A model generated the notes under the pieces. The model saw nothing but the letters and a program-made list of their open reading frames with translations. It was not told the DNA's origin and ran no database searches. Below, one piece after another: positions 53,528 to 63,154 of a stretch of 64,000 nt of DNA (the first letter of the stretch is position 1; each line of letters opens with the position of its first letter). The stretch is from positions 186,001 to 250,000 of the forward strand of contig JAFUFJ010000005.1 of the NCBI GenBank assembly GCA_017469955.1. Reading direction: 5' to 3'. The position numbers and the translations under genes are program-made. Origin of the DNA: Prevotella sp. (GTDB lineage Bacteria; Bacteroidota; Bacteroidia; Bacteroidales; Bacteroidaceae).

Positions 53528-54373
53528 CTAAGGGTTTTCTGGGTGAAGGGTTCGGCTGACGAGGGTGATGGCTTCGACTGCCTGCCTTACGTCGTGCACT
53601 CTCAGGATGTGAGTTCCGGCCATGATGGCCATTGTGTTGAGCACTGTTGTGCCGTTGAGGGCCTCTTCGGGGGTGGCGTTGAGCGTCTTCCATATCATGC
53701 TCTTGCGCGAAACTCCCACGAGCAGGGGCAGTCTGAGGGCATGAAGAGCGTTCAGCGAGGCCATCACCTCAAAGTTCTGTCTGACTGTTTTGCCGAATCC
53801 GAAGCCCGGATCGAGCACGATGTCGGTTGCTCCCAGTGCCTGAAGCTCGGCTACTTCGCGGCTGAAGCGTTCGAGCATGAGGGATGTGGTGGGCTGGACT
53901 GACATCAGAATGTAGGGTGCTTTCAGGCTTGCCACCACGTCAAACATGCGTTCTTCCTCATGGATGGGTGTGTCGACGATGCCTGTAAGGCCTCCTTCCG
54001 AGACGTCGTTGATGATGTCTGCGCCCCACTCTTCTATGCATTGCCGGGCTATTCGGGGCCGGTAGGTGTCGACCGAGACCACTGCTTCAGGCTGTTCGCG
54101 GCGCACGATGTGCAGCGCCTGACGCAGCCTTCTGGCCTCCTCTTCTTCCGAAACCTCCTGAGCTCCGGGCCTTGTCGAGAAGGCTCCCACGTCGATCATG
54201 GCCGCTCCTTCTGCCACTATCTGGTTGGCCCGGTCGGCAATCTCGCGCTCAGTCTGCACCCTGCTGCCCGAGAAGAACGAGTCGGGCGTGGCATTGAGGA
54301 TGCCCATCACGACGGGCCGGCTGAGGCTTATCAGTCGCCCGCGCACGTTTATCGACAGTTCTGCCTTGTCCAT
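53528..54373 (-). CDS. folP: Dihydropteroate synthase
   Basis: 281 residues. It joins p-aminobenzoate to dihydropterin pyrophosphate for folate. Conserved parts are VVMGILNATPDSFFSGSR, AAMIDVGAFSTRPGA, VVSVDTYRP, IINDVSEG, VLDPGFGFGKT and LLVGVSRKSMIW, the target region of sulfonamides. First gene of folP-cdaA, with a TATATTTG promoter box upstream. Confidence 0.97.
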   Translation of the reverse strand: MDKAELSINVRGRLISLSRPVVMGILNATPDSFFSGSRVQTEREIADRANQIVAEGAAMIDVGAFSTRPGAQEVSEEEEARRLRQALHIVRREQPEAVVSVDTYRPRIARQCIEEWGADIINDVSEGGLTGIVDTPIHEEERMFDVVASLKAPYILMSVQPTTSLMLERFSREVAELQALGATDIVLDPGFGFGKTVRQNFEVMASLNALHALRLPLLVGVSRKSMIWKTLNATPEEALNGTTVLNTMAIMAGTHILRVHDVRQAVEAITLVSRTLHPENP

Positions 54374-54404
54374 CGGCCGTTCTTCACTTGCTTTTTAATT
54401 GGTG

Positions 54405-54412
54405 CAAATATA
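54405..54412 (-). promoter_or_regulatory. Promoter -7 box for folP-cdaA
   Basis: Minus-strand TATATTTG 31 bases before the folP ATG. Confidence 0.55.
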
Positions 54413-54533
54413 GTGATTTTCCCTTGAAACGGCAACATTTTTCCTCAAAAAAACCTTCTCTCATCCGAAAAAGCAGGCCGACAGTCGGCTGCAGGTCTGG
54501 CGGTTCTGCCCGAAGTGCGGATGCATACCGGCC

Positions 54534-54621
54534 GAGACATGCCGTTGGTATGGTTCATACCTGGCACATGTATGGATGATATTCCTAAGATGTATGGAGC
54601 ATACATGGCAGGTGTACAAAC
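54534..54621. repeat. 22-bp modular repeat array, C-type, four clear units
   Basis: Cores: GAGACATGCCGTTGGTATG, CATACCTGGCACATGTATG, GATATTCCTAAGATGTATG, CATACATGGCAGGTGTACA. The second and third differ from the 6186 array at only two positions altogether in the core. It lies in the divergent folP-murF gap. Confidence 0.85.
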
Positions 54622-54718
54622 CCGAAACGGCTCCCTTCATCGCGGATGCCGGCAGGCTTTTTGCCGGCGCCGGCCACAATTCCGCGGGTGAAGGCTTGCC
54701 GTTCTCGGAAAATCTTCT

Positions 54719-54726
54719 TACTTTTG
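54719..54726 (+). promoter_or_regulatory. Promoter -7 box for murF
   Basis: TACTTTTG about 20 bases before the ATG at 54747. This supports the shorter start. Confidence 0.55.
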
Positions 54727-54746
54727 CACGCGACAAGCCATCTGAT

Positions 54747-56060
54747 ATGGACATTCAACAACTGTATAAGCTCTACGAAGCGCATCCCATGATCACGACC
54801 GACAGCCGTGACTGCAGGCCGGGAAGCATCTTTCTGGCACTGAAGGGGGCTTCGTTTGACGGCAACCTCTTTGCCCGTTCAGCCCTTGAGAAGGGCTGCT
54901 CCTATGCCATCGTCGACAGCTCCGAGGCCGTCGTCAAGGGCGACTCACGCTATATTCTCGCCGACGACTGCCTGAAGACCTTCAAGCTGCTGGCCCGCGA
55001 ACACCGCCGTCGCCACCCTGTTCCCGTCATTGCCATCACGGGAACCAACGGCAAGACCACCACGAAGGAGCTCATTGCAGCCGTGCTGAGCCGACGGTTC
55101 AACGTGCTTTTCACCGAGGGCAACTTCAACAACGACGTCGGTGTACCCAAGACTCTCTTCCGACTCTCGCCCGAACACGAGATGGCTGTCGTCGAGATGG
55201 GAGCCAGCCATCCGGGAGACATCAAAACGCTCGTCGAGACTGCCGAGCCCACTTGCGGGCTCATCACCAACGTCGGACGGGCCCATCTCGAAGGGTTCGG
55301 CTCGTTTGAGGGCGTGAAGAAGACCAAGGGCGAGCTCTACGACTACCTTGCTTCCTGCCAAGGGCTCGTCTTCATCGACCGCGACAACGCCGATCTCTGT
55401 GAGATGGCTCGCCAGCGAGGCATCGCCAACACCGTCGGATATGGCACCGGCGAGGGCTGCAACATCCGCGGACGCGTGGTGAGTTGCTCGCCGTTCCTCT
55501 GCTTCGAGTGGACCGACGAGACCTTGGATGGAAAGACTTTTGCCGTAGAAACCCACCTCGTGGGCGCCTACAACATCACCAACATGCTCGCCGCCATTGC
55601 CGTAGGACGGCATTTTTGCATTGACGCCCAGACCGTCAGTGAGGCACTTGCGGCCTACATCCCGAAGAACAACCGCTCGCAACTCACCGCCACCTCGCGC
55701 AACCAGCTCATCGTCGACGCCTACAACGCCAACCCAACCTCGATGCTCACCGCCCTGAAGAGCTTCGCCATGATAAGCGCTCCCGGCAAGATGGCTATCC
55801 TTGGCGACATGCGAGAACTGGGAAAAGCGAGCGAGGAAGAGCACCAAAGCGTGGCAGACTTCATTGCCTCCCACCGCGAAGAGCTGGGCGAAGTGTGGCT
55901 CGTGGGCCATGAATTCATGAAAGTCTCGACCGACCTCAGGCGCTTCTCCACCACCGAAGAGGTGGGCGAAGAGCTGCGGCGACACCCTGTAAGCAGCCGC
56001 ACCATCCTCATCAAGGGCAGCAACGGCATGCGCCTCTACCAGCTTCCCGAGCTGCTCTGA
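54747..56060 (+). CDS. murF: UDP-MurNAc-tripeptide--D-Ala-D-Ala ligase
   Basis: 437 residues from MDIQQLYKLYEAHPMITTDS; the frame back to 54576 covers repeat DNA. It adds D-Ala-D-Ala to the peptidoglycan precursor using ATP. The Mur ligase P-loop is GTNGKTTT at 98-105. EGNFNNDVGVPKTLF, VVEMGASHPGDI and VDAYNANPTSMLTALK are MurF-specific. It is not linked to other mur genes here. Confidence 0.96.
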   Translation: MDIQQLYKLYEAHPMITTDSRDCRPGSIFLALKGASFDGNLFARSALEKGCSYAIVDSSEAVVKGDSRYILADDCLKTFKLLAREHRRRHPVPVIAITGTNGKTTTKELIAAVLSRRFNVLFTEGNFNNDVGVPKTLFRLSPEHEMAVVEMGASHPGDIKTLVETAEPTCGLITNVGRAHLEGFGSFEGVKKTKGELYDYLASCQGLVFIDRDNADLCEMARQRGIANTVGYGTGEGCNIRGRVVSCSPFLCFEWTDETLDGKTFAVETHLVGAYNITNMLAAIAVGRHFCIDAQTVSEALAAYIPKNNRSQLTATSRNQLIVDAYNANPTSMLTALKSFAMISAPGKMAILGDMRELGKASEEEHQSVADFIASHREELGEVWLVGHEFMKVSTDLRRFSTTEEVGEELRRHPVSSRTILIKGSNGMRLYQLPELL

Positions 56061-56138
56061 CGAAGGAAGCCGGCCGGCTGGCTGGCCATACACAGGAAAA
56101 ACACGGACAAAAGCCTCCAGGAAGACTGCCGGCACATA

Positions 56139-56180
56139 AAAAGAAAGCTCCGGAAACATCGCGTTTTCCGGAGCTTTCTT
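56139..56180. terminator. Bidirectional hairpin terminator
   Basis: AAGAAAGCTCCGGAAA pairs with TTTTCCGGAGCTTTCTT around CATCGCG, between convergent murF and the OmpA-type lipoprotein gene. Confidence 0.85.
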
Positions 56181-56211
56181 CGTTGCGAAGGCTGTCCCTT
56201 CATGCCTGTTT

Positions 56212-57096
56212 CTACTTCTCTGCATCCTCGGGAGCCTGCTCGATGAGGTCCATGAACTCGTCGAGTTTCGGCGTGATGATGATCTGAGTACGGCGGTTGC
56301 GCTGCTTGCCGACGGCTGTAGAGTTGTCGGCAATGGGGTTGTACTCTCCGCGTCCACCGGCAGTAAGGCGCTTCGGATCGACGCCATACCTTGTCTGCAA
56401 CTCCTGCACAACGCTCGATGCACGCAGGCAAGAGAGGTCCCAGTTGTTGCGAATGTTCTCGCGAGAGATGGGCACATCGTCGGTATTACCCTCGATGAGC
56501 ACGTCATAGTCCTTGTAGTCCGTGATGATCTTTGCAATCTTCGAGAGCGTTTCCTGGGCACGGTCGTTGATCTCATACGAGCCACTCCTGTACAACATGT
56601 TGTCGGCCAGCGAGATATATACCACACCTTTCAGCACCTGCACGTCGACTTCCTTGAGCTCTTCCTTCGAGAGTGAGCGCGTAAGATTGTTCTGAAGCAC
56701 GAGGTTCAGCGAGTCACTCTTGGTCTTTACGTCGACCAAGTGTCGTATATACTGGTTGGAAGCGTTGATCTGGTCGACCAGCTTCTCTATCGAAACATTG
56801 TTTTGTGAAGCGTTGTTCAGGCTCTTGTCGAGCGAGTTTTGCAGCAAGGCATAGTCCTTCTTCTGCTGGTCAATGTATTCCTTTTGCTGGGTGTTCAGTT
56901 CGCGTTGCTGGGCTAACTGCTCCTCCAGGCTCGCCACACGGGCCTGGGCTGTGGCCAACTGTTCTTTGGTTGACATCACGGTTCCCGTCAGTTCCTTATT
57001 CTCGAAGATGCAGTTTTGCAGCTGCTTCTTGCTGGCACAACTCGACAAAAGCACGAGAGTGCCCACCATGGTCGTTGCTAAAATGTTCCTGTTCAT
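56212..57096 (-). CDS. OmpA-family lipoprotein with coiled-coil region
   Basis: 294 residues. The signal ends in lipobox LLSSC, so the N-terminus is lipid-anchored. Residues about 40-150 are heptad-rich and rich in Gln, Glu, Lys and Asn (EQLATAQARVASLEEQLAQQ), a likely coiled coil. Residues about 155-280 are the OmpA/MotB peptidoglycan-binding domain (VLIEGNTDDVPIS, NNWDLSCLRASSVVQEL, RRTQIIITP). It should bridge the outer membrane and wall. It is monocistronic. Confidence 0.92.
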   Translation of the reverse strand: MNRNILATTMVGTLVLLSSCASKKQLQNCIFENKELTGTVMSTKEQLATAQARVASLEEQLAQQRELNTQQKEYIDQQKKDYALLQNSLDKSLNNASQNNVSIEKLVDQINASNQYIRHLVDVKTKSDSLNLVLQNNLTRSLSKEELKEVDVQVLKGVVYISLADNMLYRSGSYEINDRAQETLSKIAKIITDYKDYDVLIEGNTDDVPISRENIRNNWDLSCLRASSVVQELQTRYGVDPKRLTAGGRGEYNPIADNSTAVGKQRNRRTQIIITPKLDEFMDLIEQAPEDAEK

Positions 57097-57157
57097 ACCT
57101 TATTCGCTTGAAGGGTTATTACTGTCGCACCCCTGAATCGAGGTGCCATTGGAAGTG

Positions 57158-57165
57158 CAAAGTTA
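57158..57165 (-). promoter_or_regulatory. Promoter -7 box for the OmpA-type lipoprotein
   Basis: Minus-strand TAACTTTG about 60 bases before the ATG. Confidence 0.6.
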
Positions 57166-57528
57166 TTGATATGACGCTGAAAAACGCGATTTGTCAGCTG
57201 TGTTTAGCGAAATTTAACCTCAGAAGGGCAAAAAAAACGGCCTTTAACATGTCGCTTCGTCTGTTTTCAGGCGCTCTGTTCGCGCAGGCTTCAAGGCGGA
57301 AAGCCCTGCACCGGGCATGCAGAAAGGGAGCGAAGGGCTACCGGTCGCGCCACGAAACCGGGGCTTCCAACGAGGCCGGAGACAAGGAAACAGGGCACAG
57401 GAAGTGTCAAGTTATTTGCCTGATTTTAACACTTCGCGGGGCGAAACCTGTGACAAATCGGGCGGAAAAACGACCTCTTAATCTGGGGAAACGGACACTT
57501 GACTGCTTGAACGGCCGGCTGTCAAGAG
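57166..57528. other. Intergenic stretch with no recognised feature
   Basis: Part of the longest gap in the window (57097-58075). Plus-strand open frames here lack ribosome-binding context and protein-like composition. I see no RNA or repeat in it. Bases 57639-57870 are likewise empty. Confidence 0.6.
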
Positions 57529-57638
57529 CAGAAAGCTGTCCTTTCTCGCCCGCAGAGCAAAGGGTTCTGAGCGAGAACCGGCCTGTTTCTCGGCAAGAAC
57601 CCATAGACTTCTCACTGAGAAAGGGCAGTTTTCTTGCG
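57529..57638. repeat. 22-bp modular repeat array, A-type, five degenerate units
   Basis: 110 bp. Cores: CAGAAAGCTGTCCTTTCTC, CGCAGAGCAAAGGGTTCTG, GAGAACCGGCCTGTTTCTC, AAGAACCCATAGACTTCTC, GAGAAAGGGCAGTTTTCTT. Arms and 22-bp register are kept while the inner bases have drifted. It lies between the divergent OmpA-lipoprotein and purL genes. Confidence 0.8.
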
Positions 57639-57881
57639 CACAAGCCGGACGCCTCGAGCAAAGAAAGGTCTCTATCGTGCGTCAAAAAGACTGCAAATTA
57701 ATGATATTCACGTGGTTATAATTTTCAAGACTTTCCAGTTCCTATTTCGGGAAAAAGCAGGCTACATGTCGCGTTTAAGAACAATACGGCCGGTGTTTGT
57801 CCGCCTTTTTCATCGTTTTTTAACATTTCCGCTCACAAAGAACGGCAAGACTTAAAAGAAGAAACGTGCTCAGTCATTGCA

Positions 57882-58030
57882 AAAAAAAACGAAAACAAGT
57901 ATTCGTTTTGTTTTGCGTCAGGCCCGCTTATGCGTACCTTTGAAGAAGGTACTTGCGCTCGACAATTGCAAAAAAAACGAAAACAAGTATTCGTTTTGTT
58001 TTGCATTGTGCTCGCTTATTCGTACCTTTG
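57882..58030 (+). promoter_or_regulatory. Tandemly duplicated promoter before purL
   Basis: Two copies 88 bp apart, each with ACGAAAACAAGTATTCG then TTTTGTTTTGC. Both have intact boxes: TTTG (57912) to TACCTTTG (57935-57942), and TTTG (58000) to TACCTTTG (58023-58030), each with a 19-base spacer. A 7-bp inverted repeat, GTACCTT/AAGGTAC, spans 57934-57952. It is homologous to the duplicated segment at 36666. Confidence 0.8.
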
Positions 58031-58075
58031 CACAAGAATTCAGCTACACATCATATCATCTATAAAAAGAACAGC

Positions 58076-61000
58076 ATGATACTTTTCTTCAGAACACCCA
58101 GCAAGAGTGTGATTGCAACGGAGTTTGACCATCAGCCTACAGCCGACGAAACGGCCCGGCTCGAATGGCTTTACGGCGGGGCAGAGTGCCTCAAGGACGA
58201 GGCTCTGGAGGGGCTTTTCGTAGGCCCGCGCCGCGAAATGATTACCCCTTGGTCGACGAATGCCGTTGAGATAACACAAAACATGTGCCTCAACGGCATC
58301 GCTCGTATTGAGGAATTCTTCCCCATCGGCAAGGAGGCTGACTACGACCCCATGCTGCAACGGCGCTACGAGGGGCTCAACCAAGACATCTTCACCGTCA
58401 ACCACGAGCCCGAACCCATCAGATATGTAGACAACCTTGAGCAGTATAACGAGCAGGAAGGACTGGCACTGTCGCCCGAAGAGATGGCCTATCTGCACAC
58501 CATCGAAGAGCAAAACGGACGACCTTTGACCGACTCTGAGGTGTTCGGGTTCGCACAAATCAACTCCGAACACTGCCGGCATAAGATATTCGGAGGAACA
58601 TTCATCATCGACGGGGAGGTGAAAGAGTCCAGCCTTTTCCAGATGATCAAGCGGACAACACAAGAAAACCCGAACAGCATCCTCTCGGCCTACAAAGACA
58701 ATGTGGCCTTCTCACAAGGACCTGTGGTAGAACAGTTCGCACCAAAAGACCAGACCAAGCCCGACTTCTTCGAGGTAGACGACATTGAAAGCGTCATATC
58801 GCTGAAGGCCGAGACCCACAATTTCCCCACGACAGTTGAGCCTTTCAATGGTGCAGCCACGGGAACTGGCGGCGAGATTCGTGACAGAATGGGAGGAGGA
58901 ACGGGCTCATGGCCCATCGCAGGAACGGCCGTTTACATGACCGCCCCACGCTCTTCTCAGCGTCCTTGGCTCTATCAGACACCCGAACAGATACTCATCA
59001 AGGCCTCAAACGGTGCCTCCGACTTCGGAAACAAGTTCGGACAACCGCTCATCTGCGGGTCGGTGCTCACGTTCGAACATCAGGAAAAACCACAAGAAGA
59101 CGCCACCCTCAACGAGCCATCCGGAAAGAATCAGACCGGCGAGCCTACCTACTCCTACGACAAAGTCATCATGCTCGCAGGCGGAGTGGGCTACGGAAAG
59201 AAGCGCGACTGCCTGAAAAAAGAACCGCAGAAAGGCAACAAGATCGTCGTAGTCGGCGGAGACAACTACCGCATCGGACTCGGTGGCGGATCAGTATCGT
59301 CGGTCGACACGGGCAGATACTCCAACGGCATCGAGCTGAACGCCATCCAACGTGCCAATCCCGAGATGCAGAAGCGCGCCTACAACCTTGTAAGAGCACT
59401 CGTGGAAAGCAAGGAAAACCCCGTTGTTTCCATCCATGACCACGGGTCAGCAGGCCATTTGAACTGCTTATCCGAACTGGTTGAGGAGTGCGGAGGAGAG
59501 ATAGATATGGCAAAACTGCCCATCGGCGACAAAACTTTGTCGGCAAAAGAAATCATTGCCAACGAGAGTCAAGAGCGTATGGGCTTGCTCATCGACGAGA
59601 GACACATCGACGACGTGCGCAAGATAGCTGAGCGAGAACGGGCACCTCTCTACGTAGTCGGCGAGACAACTGGCGACGCACATTTCTCATTTAGACAAGC
59701 TAACGGAGTGAGACCTTTCGACCTTGATGTGGCACAAATGTTCGGACACTCACCAAAAACCGTCATGCGCGACGAGACCGTAGAGCACCATTATGAACCC
59801 GTAAGCTATGCCAACAGCCAGGAAACCATCACCCACTACCTCGAAAAAGTGCTGCGTCTCGAGGCTGTTGCCTGCAAAGACTGGCTCACAAACAAGGTAG
59901 ACCGTTCGGTCACAGGCAAGATAGCACGCCAGCAATGCCAAGGAGAAATACAGTTGCCACTGTCGGATTGCGGCGTCGTAGCACTCGACTATCGCGGACA
60001 AAAAGGCATAGCAACGGCCATAGGACATGCCCCTCAGGCCGGTCTGGCTTCCCCAGAAGCAGGTTCAGTCTTGTCAGTCGCCGAGGCTTTGACCAACATT
60101 GTGTGGGTACCTCTTGCCGGAAATCTGTCAGGAGTGTCGCTTTCGGCCAACTGGATGTGGCCCTGTCGGTCGCAGAAAGGAGAGGATGCACGACTGTATA
60201 GCGCCGTAAAAGCCCTGTCAGACTTCTGTTGTCAGCTGCAGATCAACGTGCCTACAGGAAAAGACTCCTTGTCAATGACCCAGCAATATCCCAGCGGAGA
60301 GAAGATCATCTCGCCGGGAACTGTCATCGTTAGCGCAGGAAGCGAGGTGACAGACGTCAGGAAAGTAGTCTCGCCTGTGGTCGTAAATGACAGTCATGCC
60401 TCGATCTATCATATCGACTTCTCTTTCTGTGAACAGCGACTTGGGGGCTCAGCCTTCGCACAAAGTCTCGGGAAAGTAGGCAGTGATGTGCCGACAATAT
60501 GCAATGCAGAGTACTTCTCTGACTGCTTCAATGCCGTGCAATATATGATTGAACAGGGATGGATCATGGCCGGACACGACATCTCTGCCGGCGGACTTGT
60601 CACCACTTTACTCGAAATGACCTTTGCAAACAACCGCGGAGGCATGCACGTCAACCTGCACAACATTTGCTCAGACGGCGACGTTGTCAAAGCACTCTTT
60701 GCTGAAAACCCGGGAGTTGTCATCCAGGTGAGCGACAGACATCAGAAAGAAATGTATGAGTTCTTGGAGGATTGTGGCGTCGGTTTCGCCAAGATCGGCT
60801 ACACAACCAGCGAACGTTTGCTGACCCTCAAGCTGGACAACTGGCAGGAATCTCTTGATATTGACTCGCTTCGTGACGTGTGGTATGAGACCTCTTATGA
60901 GCTTGACACCAAGCAAAGCTTCAACGGAAAGGCCAAGGAACGCTTCGAGAACTACAAGCACCAGCCCATTGAAATCAAGCTTCCGCGAGGCTTCCAAGGC

Positions 61001-61819
61001 ACGTTATCGCAATACGGACTTAGCCCTCGTCATGCAGAAGGCATAGAAAGGCCGAAGGCAGCCATCATCAGAGAGAAGGGAACTAACGGCGAACGTGAGA
61101 TGGCTTACTCGCTGTTCTTGGCGGGTTTCGATGTGAAAGACGTCACGATGACTGACCTTATCTCGGGACGAGAGACGCTTGAAGAGGTGAACATGATTGT
61201 CTTTTGCGGGGGATTTTCCAATAGCGACGTGCTCGGTTCTGCTAAGGGTTGGGCCGGTTCTTTCTTGTATAACCCGAAGGCAAAGGAAGCCCTTGACCGC
61301 TTCTATGCCCGTGAAGACACTCTTTCTTTGGGCATCTGCAACGGTTGCCAGCTGATGGTTGAGCTCGGCCTTGTCGGCCAATCGTCGGACGAAGGCAGCC
61401 CGTTGAAGGCAAGAATGCTGCACAACGATTCCCATAAGTTTGAAAGCGAGTACATCTCTTTGCTGATTCCTCAGAACGAGAGCGTGATGTTCTCAAGTCT
61501 TGGAGGGTGCAAACTTGGCCTGTGGGTAGCCCATGGAGAGGGCAAGTTCTCGCTGCCTGAAGCCGAAGACCGCTACCACATCATCGCCAAATACAACTAT
61601 GCTGACTATCCCGCAAACCCCAATGGCTCGGATTACAACGTAGCCGGCATCTGCTCAAAGGACGGACGTCACCTGGCCATGATGCCCCATCTCGAGCGGG
61701 CTATATTCCCATGGCAGTGTGCATGGTATCCGCAAGACAGGCGCATGGACGAGGTAACTCCCTGGATGGAGGCCTTTGTCAACGCCAGACGATGGGTGGA
61801 AAAGCAGCTGAAGGGTTAG
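58076..61819 (+). CDS. purL: Phosphoribosylformylglycinamidine synthase (single-chain)
   Basis: 1247 residues from MILFFRTPSKSVIATEFDHQ; the frame to 57953 covers the promoters and is rejected. It performs the fourth purine step, FGAR plus glutamine and ATP to FGAM. This is the large form with synthase and glutaminase in one chain: FAQINSEHCRHKIFGG and TGTGGEIRDRMGGGTGSWP in the FGAM domain, and SLGICNGCQLMVELG with nucleophile Cys1088 in the class I glutaminase domain. Two tandem promoters precede it. Two chromate-transporter genes follow after 97 bases and might be read through. Confidence 0.97.
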   Translation: MILFFRTPSKSVIATEFDHQPTADETARLEWLYGGAECLKDEALEGLFVGPRREMITPWSTNAVEITQNMCLNGIARIEEFFPIGKEADYDPMLQRRYEGLNQDIFTVNHEPEPIRYVDNLEQYNEQEGLALSPEEMAYLHTIEEQNGRPLTDSEVFGFAQINSEHCRHKIFGGTFIIDGEVKESSLFQMIKRTTQENPNSILSAYKDNVAFSQGPVVEQFAPKDQTKPDFFEVDDIESVISLKAETHNFPTTVEPFNGAATGTGGEIRDRMGGGTGSWPIAGTAVYMTAPRSSQRPWLYQTPEQILIKASNGASDFGNKFGQPLICGSVLTFEHQEKPQEDATLNEPSGKNQTGEPTYSYDKVIMLAGGVGYGKKRDCLKKEPQKGNKIVVVGGDNYRIGLGGGSVSSVDTGRYSNGIELNAIQRANPEMQKRAYNLVRALVESKENPVVSIHDHGSAGHLNCLSELVEECGGEIDMAKLPIGDKTLSAKEIIANESQERMGLLIDERHIDDVRKIAERERAPLYVVGETTGDAHFSFRQANGVRPFDLDVAQMFGHSPKTVMRDETVEHHYEPVSYANSQETITHYLEKVLRLEAVACKDWLTNKVDRSVTGKIARQQCQGEIQLPLSDCGVVALDYRGQKGIATAIGHAPQAGLASPEAGSVLSVAEALTNIVWVPLAGNLSGVSLSANWMWPCRSQKGEDARLYSAVKALSDFCCQLQINVPTGKDSLSMTQQYPSGEKIISPGTVIVSAGSEVTDVRKVVSPVVVNDSHASIYHIDFSFCEQRLGGSAFAQSLGKVGSDVPTICNAEYFSDCFNAVQYMIEQGWIMAGHDISAGGLVTTLLEMTFANNRGGMHVNLHNICSDGDVVKALFAENPGVVIQVSDRHQKEMYEFLEDCGVGFAKIGYTTSERLLTLKLDNWQESLDIDSLRDVWYETSYELDTKQSFNGKAKERFENYKHQPIEIKLPRGFQGTLSQYGLSPRHAEGIERPKAAIIREKGTNGEREMAYSLFLAGFDVKDVTMTDLISGRETLEEVNMIVFCGGFSNSDVLGSAKGWAGSFLYNPKAKEALDRFYAREDTLSLGICNGCQLMVELGLVGQSSDEGSPLKARMLHNDSHKFESEYISLLIPQNESVMFSSLGGCKLGLWVAHGEGKFSLPEAEDRYHIIAKYNYADYPANPNGSDYNVAGICSKDGRHLAMMPHLERAIFPWQCAWYPQDRRMDEVTPWMEAFVNARRWVEKQLKG

Positions 61820-61915
61820 CATCCCGGCCTGCCGACGGGGCGAAAGCCCGGCTGACAGGCCGTGAGACTGGTCGGGAAATCAACGAATTGACAGGAAGAA
61901 AGGCTAATAAGCAAA

Positions 61916-62458
61916 ATGACAAGACAGTTGTTCGTCACCTTCTTTAGGATCGGAGCTTTCACATTAGGGGGAGGCTACGCCATGATACCCATCATCGAAG
62001 CCGAGGTGGTTGACCGTCACAAATGGATCAGCCGGGAAGAGTTTCTCGACCTGATAGCCATCGCCCAAAGCTGTCCGGGGGTGTTTGCCATCAACATCAG
62101 CGTGTTCATTGGCTACAAGCTTCGCAAGACAAGCGGGGCAGTATGGTCAGCCTTGGGCACGGCTTTGCCCTCGTTTCTCATCATACTTCTCATAGCCATG
62201 TTCTTCCATAGGTTCATGGACGTGCCCTGGATTGCTGCCATGTTTCGCGGTATCCGACCGGCAGTCGTGGCCCTGATTGCCGTGCCTACGTTCAATCTTG
62301 CCCGCAGTGCGAAGATCAATTTCGCCAACTGTTGGATTCCCGTCTGTTCGGCTTTACTCATTTGGCTCTTAGGAGTCAACCCCATTTTCATCATCCTTGC
62401 AGCCGGCATCGGAGGCTATTTGTACGGTACATTATTGGAAAGCGAGGTGAAAGAATGA
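61916..62458 (+). CDS. Chromate transporter, short-chain subunit 1
   Basis: 180 residues with about six hydrophobic segments. The N-terminal FRIGAFTLGGGYAMIPIIEA is the CHR signature (FGGGYAM-P-I-E). Single-domain CHR proteins act as pairs of opposite topology; the partner starts inside its stop codon (ATGA overlap at 62455-62458). CHR transporters can export chromate, but in gut and oral anaerobes the natural substrate is unclear and may be another oxyanion. Also within it, AQSCPGVFAINISVFIGYKL is the second conserved segment. Confidence 0.9.
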   Translation: MTRQLFVTFFRIGAFTLGGGYAMIPIIEAEVVDRHKWISREEFLDLIAIAQSCPGVFAINISVFIGYKLRKTSGAVWSALGTALPSFLIILLIAMFFHRFMDVPWIAAMFRGIRPAVVALIAVPTFNLARSAKINFANCWIPVCSALLIWLLGVNPIFIILAAGIGGYLYGTLLESEVKE

Positions 62459-63030
62459 TATTCCTGCAACTCTTCTGCACGTTCTTCGTCATCGGCCTCT
62501 TTGGCTTTGGAGGCGGATATGGCATGCTGTCGCTGATCCAAACCGAGACCGTCGTGCACCACACATGGCTGTCTTCTGCCGAATTTACCAATATCGTTGC
62601 CATCTCACAAATGACCCCTGGACCCATAGGAATCAACTCAGCCACCTACTGCGGGTATGCCGCTGTCCACAATGCAGGCTATGGTGACGCCCTTGCCGTC
62701 TTAGGATCGACGGTAGCAACCTTTGCCCTTGTGCTGCCTTCAGTGGTGCTAATGATACTTATCAGCCGCATGTTCATGAAGTATATGCACACCTCTGCCG
62801 TCGAGAACATCTTCACAGGCCTGCGTCCGGCCGTAGTAGGATTGCTCGCGGCAGCCACCCTCCTGCTCATGAACCGCGAGAACTTCTCTACGCCGTCGGA
62901 AGACTCGTGGCAGTTCTTCGTCAGCGTCTTCCTGTTCATAGCCACCTTTGTCGGCACAAAATACGTGAAAGTACACCCCATCACCATGATTGCCTTCTCG
63001 GCCTTTGCCGGCCTTCTGTTGCTGTACTGA
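62455..63030 (+). CDS. Chromate transporter, short-chain subunit 2
   Basis: 191 residues with about six hydrophobic segments. It carries the same signature in its first helix, FVIGLFGFGGGYGMLSLIQT, and the second conserved region ISQMTPGPIGINSATYCGY. Overlap of the start with the stop of subunit 1 (ATGA) shows translational coupling, so the two probably form a heterodimer. The frame upstream to 62332 belongs to the shadow of subunit 1. Confidence 0.9.
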   Translation: MIFLQLFCTFFVIGLFGFGGGYGMLSLIQTETVVHHTWLSSAEFTNIVAISQMTPGPIGINSATYCGYAAVHNAGYGDALAVLGSTVATFALVLPSVVLMILISRMFMKYMHTSAVENIFTGLRPAVVGLLAAATLLLMNRENFSTPSEDSWQFFVSVFLFIATFVGTKYVKVHPITMIAFSAFAGLLLLY

Positions 63031-63073
63031 CCGCCAAAGACCCTGCAAGAACGGCAGAAAATCCCGAACAAAA

Positions 63074-63115
63074 AAGCTCCGGAAACCCCTGTATCCAAAG
63101 GCTTCCGAGACATTT
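63074..63115. terminator. Imperfect hairpin, possible terminator
   Basis: CTCCGGAAACC pairs imperfectly with GGCTTCCGAG, with A and T runs outside. It lies after the chromate transporter genes and before the repeat array. Confidence 0.4.
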
Positions 63116-63154
63116 TCCACAGCTCCCTGCACACCATCGGCAAGCATTGTCGCC

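Noticed and set aside
56805-57701. 298-residue plus-strand open frame
   Set aside because: It overlaps the OmpA-type lipoprotein gene in antisense and then runs through intergenic and repeat DNA; composition is Arg/Ser/Cys-rich and not protein-like.
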